Positions 25,598-33,942 of a stretch of 40,392 nucleotides of DNA are shown one piece after another; position 1 is the first letter of the stretch; every line of letters starts with the position of its first letter. Both the position numbers and the translations under genes were made by a program. Location: NCBI GenBank assembly GCA_964400725.1, contig CAYNVS010000030.1, positions 1-40,392 of the forward strand, written 5' to 3'. The DNA is from CAYNVS01 sp964400725. GTDB lineage: Bacteria; Myxococcota_A; SURF-8; CAYNVS01. Under the pieces are notes generated by a model that saw only the letters and a list, made by a program, of their open reading frames with translations, ran no database searches and was not told where the DNA came from.

Positions 25598-26541
25598 TAA
25601 AGCCCCCTTCCGGCGCTTTTTCTGACGTTTCGCACAAGCAGCGACGCGAGAGCCTGAATTATCATGGTAATCGCGAAAAGTATAAGCCCAAGCTCCGCAA
25701 GAGCCGACAGGTAAAGAGGCTCGCTCGCTTCGTTAAACTCGTTTGCAAGCGTTGAGGCGATGCTGTTCCCCGCCGCGAAGAGAGAAGCGGAGATGGAGTG
25801 GTCGTTGCCGATGACGAACGTTACGGCCATCGTCTCGCCTATGGCTCTTCCCAGTCCGAGAAAACAGGCGCCGATAAGTCCTTTCGCTCCGTAGCGAACC
25901 GTTATCTTGGATGTTACTTCCCACGTCGTCGCGCCCATACCGAAGCCCGCTTCTTTAACTACCGGCGGCGTCATTGCAAAAACGTCTCGCATTACCGCGG
26001 CGATGAATGGAAGCACCATTAATGCGAGAATTATTCCCGCCGTCAGCATTCCGATTCCCATCGGCGGGCCGGAAAAAAGAGGCAGGAACCCGAAGCGCTT
26101 AGCGAGAGGAGGCTGAACGTGAGCGGTCATAAACGGCGCGAAGACGAACAGCCCCCACATTCCGTAAATGATGCTCGGTATGGCGGCCAATAACTCTATC
26201 GCGTGGCCTACGACTTTGGAAAACGTCGGAGGAGCGAGTTCCACAAGAAATAACGCGAGCACGACTGAAGCCGGAACGGCGATAAGCATTGCAATTAATG
26301 TTGAAACGATAGTGCCGAAAATGGAGCTTGCCGCGCCGAAGTTCTGCGCCACCGGGTTCCACGTCTGGGAGAAGAGGAAGCCCAATCCGAATTTTTCGAT
26401 GGATAAGGAAGAGGAACGGAAAAGCTCGATGAATATTCCTGCTATGACGATGATTATCAAGGCGGCGCAAAACGCCGTCAGGAGCCTGAACGCCGCGTCG
26501 CCGGCCTTGAAAATCTTCTTCGTTTTAATTGTTTCGTTCAC
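25597..26541 (-). CDS. pstC: phosphate ABC transporter permease PstC
   Basis: Partner permease of PstA, 314 residues. The N-terminal cytoplasmic stretch leads into a membrane segment at about 19-42 (LLTAFCAALIIIVIAGIFI). The periplasmic loop contains FSQTWNP, typical of PstC. The cytoplasmic coupling loop is VVKEAGFGMGATTWEVTSKI, followed by GRAIGETMAVTFVIG, the conserved PstC/PstA signature. It lies 31 bp after pstS, in the usual S-C-A-B-U order. No departure from the family is seen. Confidence 0.95.
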   Translation of the reverse strand: MNETIKTKKIFKAGDAAFRLLTAFCAALIIIVIAGIFIELFRSSSLSIEKFGLGFLFSQTWNPVAQNFGAASSIFGTIVSTLIAMLIAVPASVVLALFLVELAPPTFSKVVGHAIELLAAIPSIIYGMWGLFVFAPFMTAHVQPPLAKRFGFLPLFSGPPMGIGMLTAGIILALMVLPFIAAVMRDVFAMTPPVVKEAGFGMGATTWEVTSKITVRYGAKGLIGACFLGLGRAIGETMAVTFVIGNDHSISASLFAAGNSIASTLANEFNEASEPLYLSALAELGLILFAITMIIQALASLLVRNVRKSAGRGL

Positions 26542-26572
26542 TTCAAAGGACTTTCAAAGTTGAAAAATATTG

Positions 26573-27634
26573 TTATTCGTTCTTCCATACCGGCGCGCCG
26601 CCAATGGTAATATCGGACGCCCAGCGAGTTTCGGCGATGGAGTAAACGCTTTGAGGAATGGGAATGTAATGCAGGTCTTTGGCGATTTGCGCGCCGTGCT
26701 TGTAGCACCAGTCGAAGAACTTTAGAATAAGCTCGGCTTTCGACGCGTCGGATTGATTTTTATACATAAGTATAAAGGTAGCTCCGGCTATCGGCCAGCT
26801 CTTCTCTCCGCCTTGATCGTTCAGGTTGGCCGCAAAGCCTTCGGCGTTATTCCAATCGGCGTTAATGGCCGCCGCCTCGAACGCCTCGATGGTTGGGCTG
26901 ACGAATTTGCCGTCCTTGTTGCGAAGCTGAACGACGGGAATTTTATTTTGCAGCGCGTAGGCGTACTCTACGTAACCGATGGACGCATTAATCTTCTGAA
27001 CGTATGCGGCTACGCCTTCGTTTCCTTTTCCGCCGACGCCGGTCGGCCAGTTTACCGCCTTGCCCGCGCCGACTTTTTCTTTCCATGCCGTCGAGACTTT
27101 CGCGAGGTAATCGGTAAAAATCCAGGTGGTGCCGGAGCCGTCCGAGCGGCGCACGACGATGATTTGCTCGTTAGGCAGCTTAAGACCGGGGTTGAGTTCT
27201 TTAATGGCGTCGTCCGTCCACTTTGTTACGACGCCGAGGTAGATGTCGGCCAAAACCGAGGGAGAGAGTTTAAGCTGACCCGATTTTATTCCTTTAATGT
27301 TTACCACCGGAGTAACGCCGCCGATTGCCATTGGAAACTGAACCAGACCTATTTCGTCCAGTTCTTTTTGCGTAAGCGGGGCGTCGGTGGCGCCGAAGTC
27401 AACCGTTTTAGCCTTGATTTGCGCTATGCCGCCGCCGGAACCGATGCTTTGGTAGTTCAACTTCGTTCCGTTGATTTTTTCGTATTTATATGCCCATTGG
27501 CTGTAAAGCGGGTAGGGGAAGGTTGCGCCCGCGCCGTTTATGGTCGCGCCGTCGGCGTAAACGATTCCGAAAGTTAAAAGGAACGAGAATAATGTTAAAG
27601 TTACCGAGAGCGTTTTGATTGAGATGTTTCGCAT
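26573..27634 (-). CDS. pstS: periplasmic phosphate-binding protein PstS
   Basis: High-affinity phosphate receptor delivering phosphate to PstCA. 353 residues with a signal peptide (about 1-28; hydrophobic core LSVTLTLFSFLLTFGIVYA). The mature protein starts with NGAGATFPYPLYSQW, the family signature. Phosphate-site motifs GSGGGIAQIKAKTVDFGATDAPL and RRSDGSGTTWIFTDYL are intact in shorter pieces (SGGGIAQI, DFGATDAPL, RSDGSGTTWIFT). No lipobox, so it is soluble. AAAGGAG precedes the ATG at good spacing. It is first in the operon and has a Pho-box-like array upstream. Confidence 0.96.
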   Translation of the reverse strand: MRNISIKTLSVTLTLFSFLLTFGIVYADGATINGAGATFPYPLYSQWAYKYEKINGTKLNYQSIGSGGGIAQIKAKTVDFGATDAPLTQKELDEIGLVQFPMAIGGVTPVVNIKGIKSGQLKLSPSVLADIYLGVVTKWTDDAIKELNPGLKLPNEQIIVVRRSDGSGTTWIFTDYLAKVSTAWKEKVGAGKAVNWPTGVGGKGNEGVAAYVQKINASIGYVEYAYALQNKIPVVQLRNKDGKFVSPTIEAFEAAAINADWNNAEGFAANLNDQGGEKSWPIAGATFILMYKNQSDASKAELILKFFDWCYKHGAQIAKDLHYIPIPQSVYSIAETRWASDITIGGAPVWKNE

Positions 27635-27676
27635 AGATTTCTCCTTTGTTAAAGCGCGTGCATTTGCGCAAAGTTA

Positions 27677-27732
27677 AATATAGACGCGGTTTATTTTTCG
27701 CTTATTAACCGATTGTTAAAATTTCATTAACC
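27677..27732 (-). promoter_or_regulatory. Pho-box-like array and -10 before pstS
   Basis: On the minus strand three consecutive 11-bp units begin GGTTAATGAAA, TTTTAACAATC and GGTTAATAAGC (27732 down to 27700). Each has TTAA at the same place, the 11-bp periodicity of PhoB/PhoP binding sites. A TATATT -10 candidate follows (27677-27682), 18 bp beyond the third unit. Position before pstS and periodicity both support phosphate control. Confidence 0.6.
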
Positions 27733-27780
27733 TTAATAAATATAGTTTGCCGCTATTTGGAGTTTTAAGGGTTGGATGCG

Positions 27781-28983
27781 TTAGAATTTAACGGTTAAAT
27801 CCGCCATTAATCTTTTGTAAGCAACTTCCTTTTTGAGGTCGATAAGGTTGTAGAGGAAATTAATTCCTAGCTTGACGTTTTTCATAGCTTGTAAAGCCGC
27901 TCCGACTTCGTGTCCTTTTGCGTCCGTTTGGCCGCCGGCGAAATCGGATGAAGTAAAGGCGCCAATAAGCGCGTCTTTTTGAACCCATCTGTAATTATAT
28001 CGGACTTCAAATGAAAGAGGCTCTTCGCATTTGCCGATGTTGATGCCCGCTATATAGCCCTTGTTATCCTCGTCGGCTCCGTTGTTGTAAACAAAGGCGC
28101 CGTATACGGCGATGGGAAATGGGAGCAGCTTTGTAATTCCCGCTTCGGCGAAAGCTTCAATTTCGTTATAGTCGTTCTTGTAAACGGTTATAGTTTTCGT
28201 TGCGTCCGCCGGATCGGCGACTGAATCTGCGGTATTGCCGAAGCTTTTGTCCGCTGAGGCGTAGAACAGTTTGGAGCCTTTGGTCTTCGTGTAATCGTAG
28301 TAACCGGCTCCCGCCAAAAAATATATTCCCGTTTCGGAAAGCGAAAACTTAAGACCGCCTTGAGCGCCAAGCAAATAAGAATCGTCGGCTGCAGAACGTT
28401 CTTCTATCCAAAAGAATCTTGAGTTGACGAACGGCTCTATCATGTCGGCGAATTTATGTTTGTAGTTAAGCGACATCCCTTCGGGGCGAAGATCGGAATC
28501 CCATATAAGTTCGTTTCTTCCGACAGTAATAAATGGCGTTTTAAATTTTCCCGCTTGGAAATGAAGGCCTTCAAGCTCGTCGATTAATTTAATATGAAAA
28601 TCTAAATACGCCTGCTCAATCCAAACAGGTTTTTTGGTGAAGCTCGACGATAAGTCCTGATTGGTGCCAACCGGGTCGTCGCTGGAGCCGCTGCCGAGCG
28701 AAAAGGTTAGGTTAAAATAATCGTTCGCTTTGAAATCCAACCCTAAAATCGCTTTAATGCGGTTTCGATGGCGCGCTTCTTTATCGGTTTCCTTATCTAT
28801 CATCTCATAGCGATAACGAAGTTCGAATTTTGGCGTGAATTTGTCCAGCCAAGCCGGCGTCGTTGCGGAAGTCTTGTTTTGCGAAAAGTCTGACGCGTTA
28901 TTGGAAGCCCCGTTTTCTTCAGCGTAAACTAATCCGCAGATAAAGGTCGTAAATATTGTTGTAAATAGCATAAATTTCTTCAT
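27781..28983 (-). CDS. putative outer-membrane porin, likely phosphate-starvation induced
   Basis: A 400-residue beta-barrel candidate. A signal peptide (MKKFMLFTTIFTTFICGLVYA) is followed by a short linker, then alternating strands rich in aromatic and charged residues (KFELRYRYEMID, WIEQAYLDFHI, LEGLHFQAGKFKTPF). The protein ends in a strand finishing LMADLTVKF, with the terminal Phe expected of outer-membrane barrels. It looks like the 'putative porin' group rather than a true OprP. The start at 28983 is chosen over an in-frame TTG at 29001 because AAAGGA lies about 8 nt before the ATG. It sits directly upstream of pstS on the same strand, and both have 11-bp-period repeats upstream, so a role in phosphate uptake is inferred. 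Confidence 0.75.
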   Translation of the reverse strand: MKKFMLFTTIFTTFICGLVYAEENGASNNASDFSQNKTSATTPAWLDKFTPKFELRYRYEMIDKETDKEARHRNRIKAILGLDFKANDYFNLTFSLGSGSSDDPVGTNQDLSSSFTKKPVWIEQAYLDFHIKLIDELEGLHFQAGKFKTPFITVGRNELIWDSDLRPEGMSLNYKHKFADMIEPFVNSRFFWIEERSAADDSYLLGAQGGLKFSLSETGIYFLAGAGYYDYTKTKGSKLFYASADKSFGNTADSVADPADATKTITVYKNDYNEIEAFAEAGITKLLPFPIAVYGAFVYNNGADEDNKGYIAGINIGKCEEPLSFEVRYNYRWVQKDALIGAFTSSDFAGGQTDAKGHEVGAALQAMKNVKLGINFLYNLIDLKKEVAYKRLMADLTVKF

Positions 28984-29033
28984 TTTCTTATCCTTTCTCA
29001 AATCGCGTAACTTTCTAAAACTTTTTTCTCGCG

Positions 29034-29078
29034 AGTATATAATTTATCATTGTTCAAAAAATGTTAGCAATAAATTAG
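29034..29078 (-). promoter_or_regulatory. Pho-box-like array and -10 before the porin gene
   Basis: On the minus strand three 11-bp units read CTAATTTATTG, CTAACATTTTT and TGAACAATGAT (29078 down to 29046), sharing TAA/TAACA/GAACA at the same offset. A TATACT -10 candidate (29034-29039) lies 6 bp further on. The units are less regular than those before pstS, so the call rests partly on gene context. Confidence 0.45.
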
Positions 29079-29286
29079 AGTTTAACAAAAGCGGCTTTTT
29101 AACGATTTTTAAATTTATCGCGGTTCTAAAGAAATATTTTATGCTTAACCCGCGGGCGCGCTGGCGCCGATAATAAATTATTAGTTTTATTAAATCTATA
29201 AGTTGCGCCGCGCTTTTTTATTTCGGCATCGTCCGACTTTGAAAATTTCGGCTAAAAGTTTAGCGACTGTTATATTTGTTATAATA

Positions 29287-29317
29287 AAAACCCTCCCTTA
29301 AAAAGGGAGGGCTTTTT
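29287..29317. terminator. strong terminator, probably bidirectional
   Basis: CCCTCCCT (29291-29298) and AGGGAGGG (29304-29311) pair perfectly around a 5-nt A-rich loop. A runs lie on one side and T runs on the other, so U-tracts exist in both directions. It sits 29 bp past the stop of the Cys-rich lipoprotein gene on the minus strand. Confidence 0.85.
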
Positions 29318-29339
29318 ACGGCGAAAGAATAGAGCGCGC

Positions 29340-32300
29340 TTATTTGTTTGCGCCGCTTCCGCAATCGACCGGATCGTCGAAATAATCGCCGGGGTATTCT
29401 ATTTTACAGAACTCGTTGCATAAGCCGTCGTCTTTCCAGCCGCACGGGTCGCTCGATGCGCAGGAGCAGTTGGTATAAATCTGCTGCTCGCAGTGGTCGA
29501 AGCCCGCGGAGCAGTCGTAGTCGCACAGGCAGGCGGTTCGCTCGTAGCCGGGCGTCGTGAAAACATGGCAGGCTCCAGTCGTCGCGCCGTTGCCTACGCA
29601 GGCCGCTTCGCAGTCGTAAACCTTAAGGGTTTTCGTATTGGAGTCGCAGTAGCACAACGCTCCGGGCTTAATGTTTATAGTCTCGTCGCACGTGATTTCG
29701 TAAGCGGCAGGGTCGCACGGGCCGAAGCAGCCCTGAGCAGCGCCGAAGCGCGCTTCAAACTCGTATAAGCCGTATGCGTTCGGTTTCTCGAAGTCCAGAA
29801 TTAAGTAATACTTGGCCGCCTCTTCGCCGTTGGCGATTTGCATCGAAGTAGTTCCGCTGGCGGCGCAAACTGTAAGGTCGTTTACGTCTTTGACTAAATA
29901 CATTACGGGAACGGCTCCGACCGCGCGCGTAAGCCTGAATTCCGCAAACCAGCCGGCTTCCAGCGTAACGCTGTAAACTACGTCGCCGCCGGCGAGGTCT
30001 TTTTTAAGGCAGTTTTCGACGCCGGGATTGTAGTCGTTCATCGCGCCGATGATCGCGCCTTTCTGAGTTCCGCTGGAAAGAATTTCCACCGCTCCGTCAA
30101 CCGCGTCGTTTACCGGTTTGGTTATTTGATTAGTTTCGGTAGTAAGGTCGAACTGCGTGGAGTCGGTTATCAAGAAGCTGTCAACGATTAGGTTGGCGCT
30201 AAGCTCTCCCTCGCTGAAATTGGCGTAAACAACGGCCTCTACTCCCGGTTCCATCAAAACGTCGGAGCCCGCCAGACAGGTGGCGTCGGCGGCGGCGCAG
30301 TCGGCGACCATATAAATCTGTCCGTCGAACGGCGCGTCGAGCTCCGCGTAAATGTAATTGCCCGCCGGGACTTTGACTCCGAAAGTTACGTCCTTGCCGA
30401 TGGCCGGATAACCGGTGCACGACCCGACCGCGTAGTCGTTAGTTCCGTTGGCGATGTCGTAAGTTCCGGTTCCGTCTGAGAGTTCAATCGCGCCCGCGCA
30501 CTTATCGTTGGAGGCGGCGTCGAAAATGTTATAAACGAGCATATAATTGAATTTTGCGTAACCGACCACGTAGGAAGATTGCGTTACTTCGATTATCACG
30601 TCTTCTTCCGCCGCCGCGACGTAACCCATTAATATGGAGAAGTAATTGCCCTGCGGGTCGATGTCGTCGTTCTTCCAGTCGGGTTTGGGCGATCCGTCAG
30701 CGTTAAGCAGGCGCAGGTATGTGTCGCCCGCTTGTTTGCAGAACGCCTCGGTCATAACGTCGAGAGCCTGACCCGCCTTTAGATGAGCCTTGAACATATC
30801 GACGTCAACCTTGTCGTTTTTGGCGCGCAGGCTGGCCGAAACGCGGCCTTTGGCCGGGGCTAGCGTCTGAGCGTCGGCAAATGCGTCGTTGGGTTCCGTC
30901 TCTTTTTCAATCGCGTCGTTTACTTTGCAGCCTCCGTCTTCTCCGCAGACCAGAACCGCGCATCCGCAGTCGGCGTCCGTCGAGCACGCCGCCTTCTGAC
31001 ATCTGCCGTCCGAGCATAGACCGCTTACGCACTCCGCGTTTTCCGCGCATGGAACTCCGTTTTCCGCCGGACGCACGCATACGCCTTCCTGCGAGCAGGC
31101 CGTCGTCCTCAAGCACGAGCCCGACAGAGGCATGCACATCGACTCGTATCCGTTCACTTGATAGCAGCGCGTTCCGACCGGGCAGACGCCGCTCTGGTAG
31201 CCGCAGTTGATTGCGCAGAAATACTTGCCGTCCAATCCTTGGGTGCATCTGTTCAAGCCGAAATCGCCGGCGTTGCACTCGGAGTCCCAGTTGTTGGGGT
31301 TGCAAGGTATGCACATGCCGTTCTCTTCGGGCTCGATAAGGTCGGAGCCTTCGCAGGAAATAGTATCGGAGCAAACGTCCGTGCATGAGCCGTTGACGCA
31401 CTTGCCGGTTTCGCAGTCTTTGTCGTCACGGCAGTAGCTAAACATGTATCGTCCGCCGTTGCCGCCTATGAGGCAGGCGCCGTTTTCGCACACCATTTGA
31501 TCGGGACAGCCTGAGTTGTCGGAGCAGGGATAAGAGCAGTATTTCGCCTGCATCGCCATGTCTATGTAGCATATTCCGTTTTCGCCGCAGTCGGTATCGG
31601 CGGCGCAGCCTTTCAGGCACATGCCGAAGGCGCATTCCAGCCCCTCTTTGCATTGATAAGCGTATTTGCACGCGCTTCCCATGTCCTGCGTTTTAGTCCA
31701 GTCGGCGGGGACGCAGTATTTTCCGTAATTGTATGAAACGCATACGCCTTCGTCGCAGGCGTCTTCTTCCCCGCAGTTAGGCAGGCAGCGTTTAACGCCT
31801 TCGTATTCCGCGCATTTGCCGACCGCGCAAGACCAGTCTTCTTTGCATGTTTCGCCGAACGCTCTGTTCTGGTCTTCTTTGGCCACGCAGATGCCGATTG
31901 TGGCGTCGCTAGCGATGAGACCTTTTACGCATTCGAGCGGCTGCGGGCAGGTGCTCATCGTGCCGAAGCTCCAGCATTGTCCGGTGCAGTATCCGCCGAG
32001 GCAGTAGCGGGATTGGCAGTCTCCCGCGCCGGCGCACACGCCGCCTATGGCGTTGCTGCCCTTGGGAACGCAGTAATTCTTAAACGGGAAATTCAGCGCA
32101 TCGCCGTTATCTCTGCATCTTCCGCATGATCCGCACAACGAATCGCTCGGCGCGCCGTTTGATAAAGCGCATTCTTTGGAGCAGAATTTAATTCCTTCGG
32201 ATTGCAGACACAGCCCGCCCGCGCAGTCCTCGTTGGTATTGCACGGGTCAAATACGTCCAATGTTCCGTCTCCCGGCTTGAGTCGGCCTTTGCTTAAAGG

Positions 32301-32912
32301 CTTGCAAACGTATTTGCCCGGTCCTCCGCCCAGAACGCAGGCGCTGCCTTCGGGGCAGTCGTCGGCTTTGGATTTATCGCACGGTTTGGAGCAGTAGGTC
32401 GTCCATTCGTCTCCGTATGAAAGGCAAAGTCCGCCGGCGCATTCGCCGCCGAAGTTGCACGCGTAACCCACCGCTTGTCCGTAAACGCGGTGATCGCACG
32501 CGCCGAACCCTTGGCATGCGCCGTTCTGGCAGATGCCGCTGTCCGGTTTGCCTTCGAGAGTCGCGCATCCGAGGCCGTTGTTTTTGGCGTTGCATCCGTC
32601 GCAGCACTCGCTTTGCATCGCGCACGCGCACGCCGGTTCGGAATCGTCCGACTGTTCCGTCTCGTCTTCAGTCGTCTCCGCGCCGTCTTCGGTCTGTTCT
32701 ACCGGTTCGTCCGTTTCTGCCGGAGTTTCGTCTCCGTCGGCGTTTTCAACCGCCTCGCTTTCTTCCTGCGTTTCAATTACTTCGTTTTGTTCCGCCGCGC
32801 TTTCTTCGTCGCCGTTGTCCTGAGTCGAACTTGACGAGCCCGAACACGCGAAAACCAGCATGGCGGATAACGCTAGAACGAGAAGCTGCAACTGAGTCGG
32901 GATTTTCTTCAT
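29340..32912 (-). CDS. large Cys-rich, PPC-containing surface lipoprotein
   Basis: A 1190-residue lipoprotein. The signal peptide ends in LVFAC (Cys23). Next comes a Ser/Glu/Asp/Thr-rich acidic stalk (about 24-90), then about 500 residues of repeated Cys-rich units of the form C-x4-DC-x2-G-x-C (for example CNTNEDCAGGLC, CRDDKDCETGKC). These are probably small disulphide-knotted modules of the Dickkopf/EGF-like type common in Myxococcota. From about 620, ETEPNDAFADAQTL introduces beta domains like bacterial pre-peptidase C-terminal (PPC) domains. The C-terminus is again Cys-rich and ends with a WKDDGLCNEFCK...FDDPVDCG motif. Probably outer-surface and adhesive or scaffolding; no enzyme domain is seen. 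The ATG at 32912 is chosen because GGAG lies 6 nt upstream; the frame is open further upstream without support. Confidence 0.8.
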   Translation of the reverse strand: MKKIPTQLQLLVLALSAMLVFACSGSSSSTQDNGDEESAAEQNEVIETQEESEAVENADGDETPAETDEPVEQTEDGAETTEDETEQSDDSEPACACAMQSECCDGCNAKNNGLGCATLEGKPDSGICQNGACQGFGACDHRVYGQAVGYACNFGGECAGGLCLSYGDEWTTYCSKPCDKSKADDCPEGSACVLGGGPGKYVCKPLSKGRLKPGDGTLDVFDPCNTNEDCAGGLCLQSEGIKFCSKECALSNGAPSDSLCGSCGRCRDNGDALNFPFKNYCVPKGSNAIGGVCAGAGDCQSRYCLGGYCTGQCWSFGTMSTCPQPLECVKGLIASDATIGICVAKEDQNRAFGETCKEDWSCAVGKCAEYEGVKRCLPNCGEEDACDEGVCVSYNYGKYCVPADWTKTQDMGSACKYAYQCKEGLECAFGMCLKGCAADTDCGENGICYIDMAMQAKYCSYPCSDNSGCPDQMVCENGACLIGGNGGRYMFSYCRDDKDCETGKCVNGSCTDVCSDTISCEGSDLIEPEENGMCIPCNPNNWDSECNAGDFGLNRCTQGLDGKYFCAINCGYQSGVCPVGTRCYQVNGYESMCMPLSGSCLRTTACSQEGVCVRPAENGVPCAENAECVSGLCSDGRCQKAACSTDADCGCAVLVCGEDGGCKVNDAIEKETEPNDAFADAQTLAPAKGRVSASLRAKNDKVDVDMFKAHLKAGQALDVMTEAFCKQAGDTYLRLLNADGSPKPDWKNDDIDPQGNYFSILMGYVAAAEEDVIIEVTQSSYVVGYAKFNYMLVYNIFDAASNDKCAGAIELSDGTGTYDIANGTNDYAVGSCTGYPAIGKDVTFGVKVPAGNYIYAELDAPFDGQIYMVADCAAADATCLAGSDVLMEPGVEAVVYANFSEGELSANLIVDSFLITDSTQFDLTTETNQITKPVNDAVDGAVEILSSGTQKGAIIGAMNDYNPGVENCLKKDLAGGDVVYSVTLEAGWFAEFRLTRAVGAVPVMYLVKDVNDLTVCAASGTTSMQIANGEEAAKYYLILDFEKPNAYGLYEFEARFGAAQGCFGPCDPAAYEITCDETINIKPGALCYCDSNTKTLKVYDCEAACVGNGATTGACHVFTTPGYERTACLCDYDCSAGFDHCEQQIYTNCSCASSDPCGWKDDGLCNEFCKIEYPGDYFDDPVDCGSGANK

Positions 32913-33038
32913 TATACGCTCCATTTGGTAGAATTTATTATATTTAATAAACCTTAACTTTTTAAATAAGTAGCACATTCGCGGCGCGTAAGCAACAGCA
33001 AAAGAACGAAATTTCTCGCTTCGAGGAAGGCGCGAAAT

Positions 33039-33827
33039 TCAGCGGCGGGCTTTATGTTCGTCGTCGAACATGCACAATCGGGTAATCGCGAAATCGTACT
33101 TAACGGGGTCGGACGGGCAGAACTTTTTAAGTTCGTTCGTAATTTCAACCGCGCATTTTAGGTCGGCGGCTTTGCGACCGGTCAAGCCGTACATATGAGA
33201 AAATCGGTAAACATGCGTATCCAGCGGAATGATAAGTTTTGATTTATCAATCGTTTTAAAACAGCCGAAATCTATGTCGGCGTCGCGAACCATCCAGCGT
33301 AAATACAAATTGAGCCGCTTGCAGGCGGAGCCTTTTGAGGCGTCGCTTATCAGGCTAGACGGCGTTGTTTTTGAGTAACCTCTTAATTTGTTTGTAAAAA
33401 AGACGAGCCCGTTCATAAGGTTGTCGTCGTCGGGCATAATTCCTTGCGCGATTGTTTCCTCAAGACCGCCGAACTCTTCGATCGCGCGCTTCATGGCGAA
33501 TATAAGCGCGGCTATTTCCTCGCCGCTCGTAAAGCGATGCTTGAACCCTTTAAACGTTTTGCGCAATTCTTTTTTATTTGCCGCTTCTACGTAAGCGCGC
33601 GGTTTTCCATTCATTTTATTCAGAACAACCGCAACATCCCGCTGAATCTGCGCAACCCGTCCGTACGCCAGCGCCGCCGCAATTAGTCCGACTATCTCCA
33701 AGTCGCGTTTGTCTGAATATTGATGAAGGAACATAATTGGATCGGTGCCGACGAGCTCTTTTACAGTGTAACGCTCGTAAATTTTTTCCAAGAATTCGAG
33801 CGTCAGTTTGTTTTTTTGTTCTTTCAT
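33039..33827 (-). CDS. TIGR02757 (DUF2400) family protein
   Basis: A 262-residue soluble protein matching TIGR02757. The family's conserved features are an early DPIMFLHQYSDKRDLEIVGLIAA block (split DPIMFLHQYSD, RDLEIVGLIAA), then ALAYGRVAQI. A central block reads RLNLYLRWMVRDADIDFG and continues IIPLDTHVYRFSHMYGLT. The C-terminus has DPVKYDFAITRLCM. The arrangement recalls helix-hairpin-helix DNA glycosylase-like folds, but no function has been established for the family and none is asserted. No signal peptide. The gene is transcribed divergently from nagZ across a 115-bp gap and ends about 127 bp before the Cys-rich lipoprotein start on the same strand. Confidence 0.85.
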   Translation of the reverse strand: MKEQKNKLTLEFLEKIYERYTVKELVGTDPIMFLHQYSDKRDLEIVGLIAAALAYGRVAQIQRDVAVVLNKMNGKPRAYVEAANKKELRKTFKGFKHRFTSGEEIAALIFAMKRAIEEFGGLEETIAQGIMPDDDNLMNGLVFFTNKLRGYSKTTPSSLISDASKGSACKRLNLYLRWMVRDADIDFGCFKTIDKSKLIIPLDTHVYRFSHMYGLTGRKAADLKCAVEITNELKKFCPSDPVKYDFAITRLCMFDDEHKARR

Positions 33828-33942
33828 TGAGCGTCTTTCGGCGGTTTAACTATGCAAACTTTGCTTTGGCCGCGTAAAAAAGTTTGAGGCCGGCGTTTAA
33901 AGCGCTATCATTGCCTTTAACATTAATTTTGTCGAGGAAAAA

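Larger units (their letters stand above)
29002..29339. other. intergenic region upstream of the porin (338 bp)
   Basis: Holds, from left to right, the porin ribosome binding site, a -10 candidate and Pho-box-like repeats (29034-29078). An AT-rich stretch with a short TAATAAATTATTA palindrome (about 29170) follows, then the strong terminator of the Cys-rich lipoprotein gene (29287-29317). No coding frame or RNA gene stands out. Confidence 0.6.

Noticed and set aside
30881..32947. Plus-strand frames opposite the Cys-rich lipoprotein
   Set aside because: Skewed Ser/Pro/Arg products without ribosome binding sites; shadows of the high-GC Cys codons.
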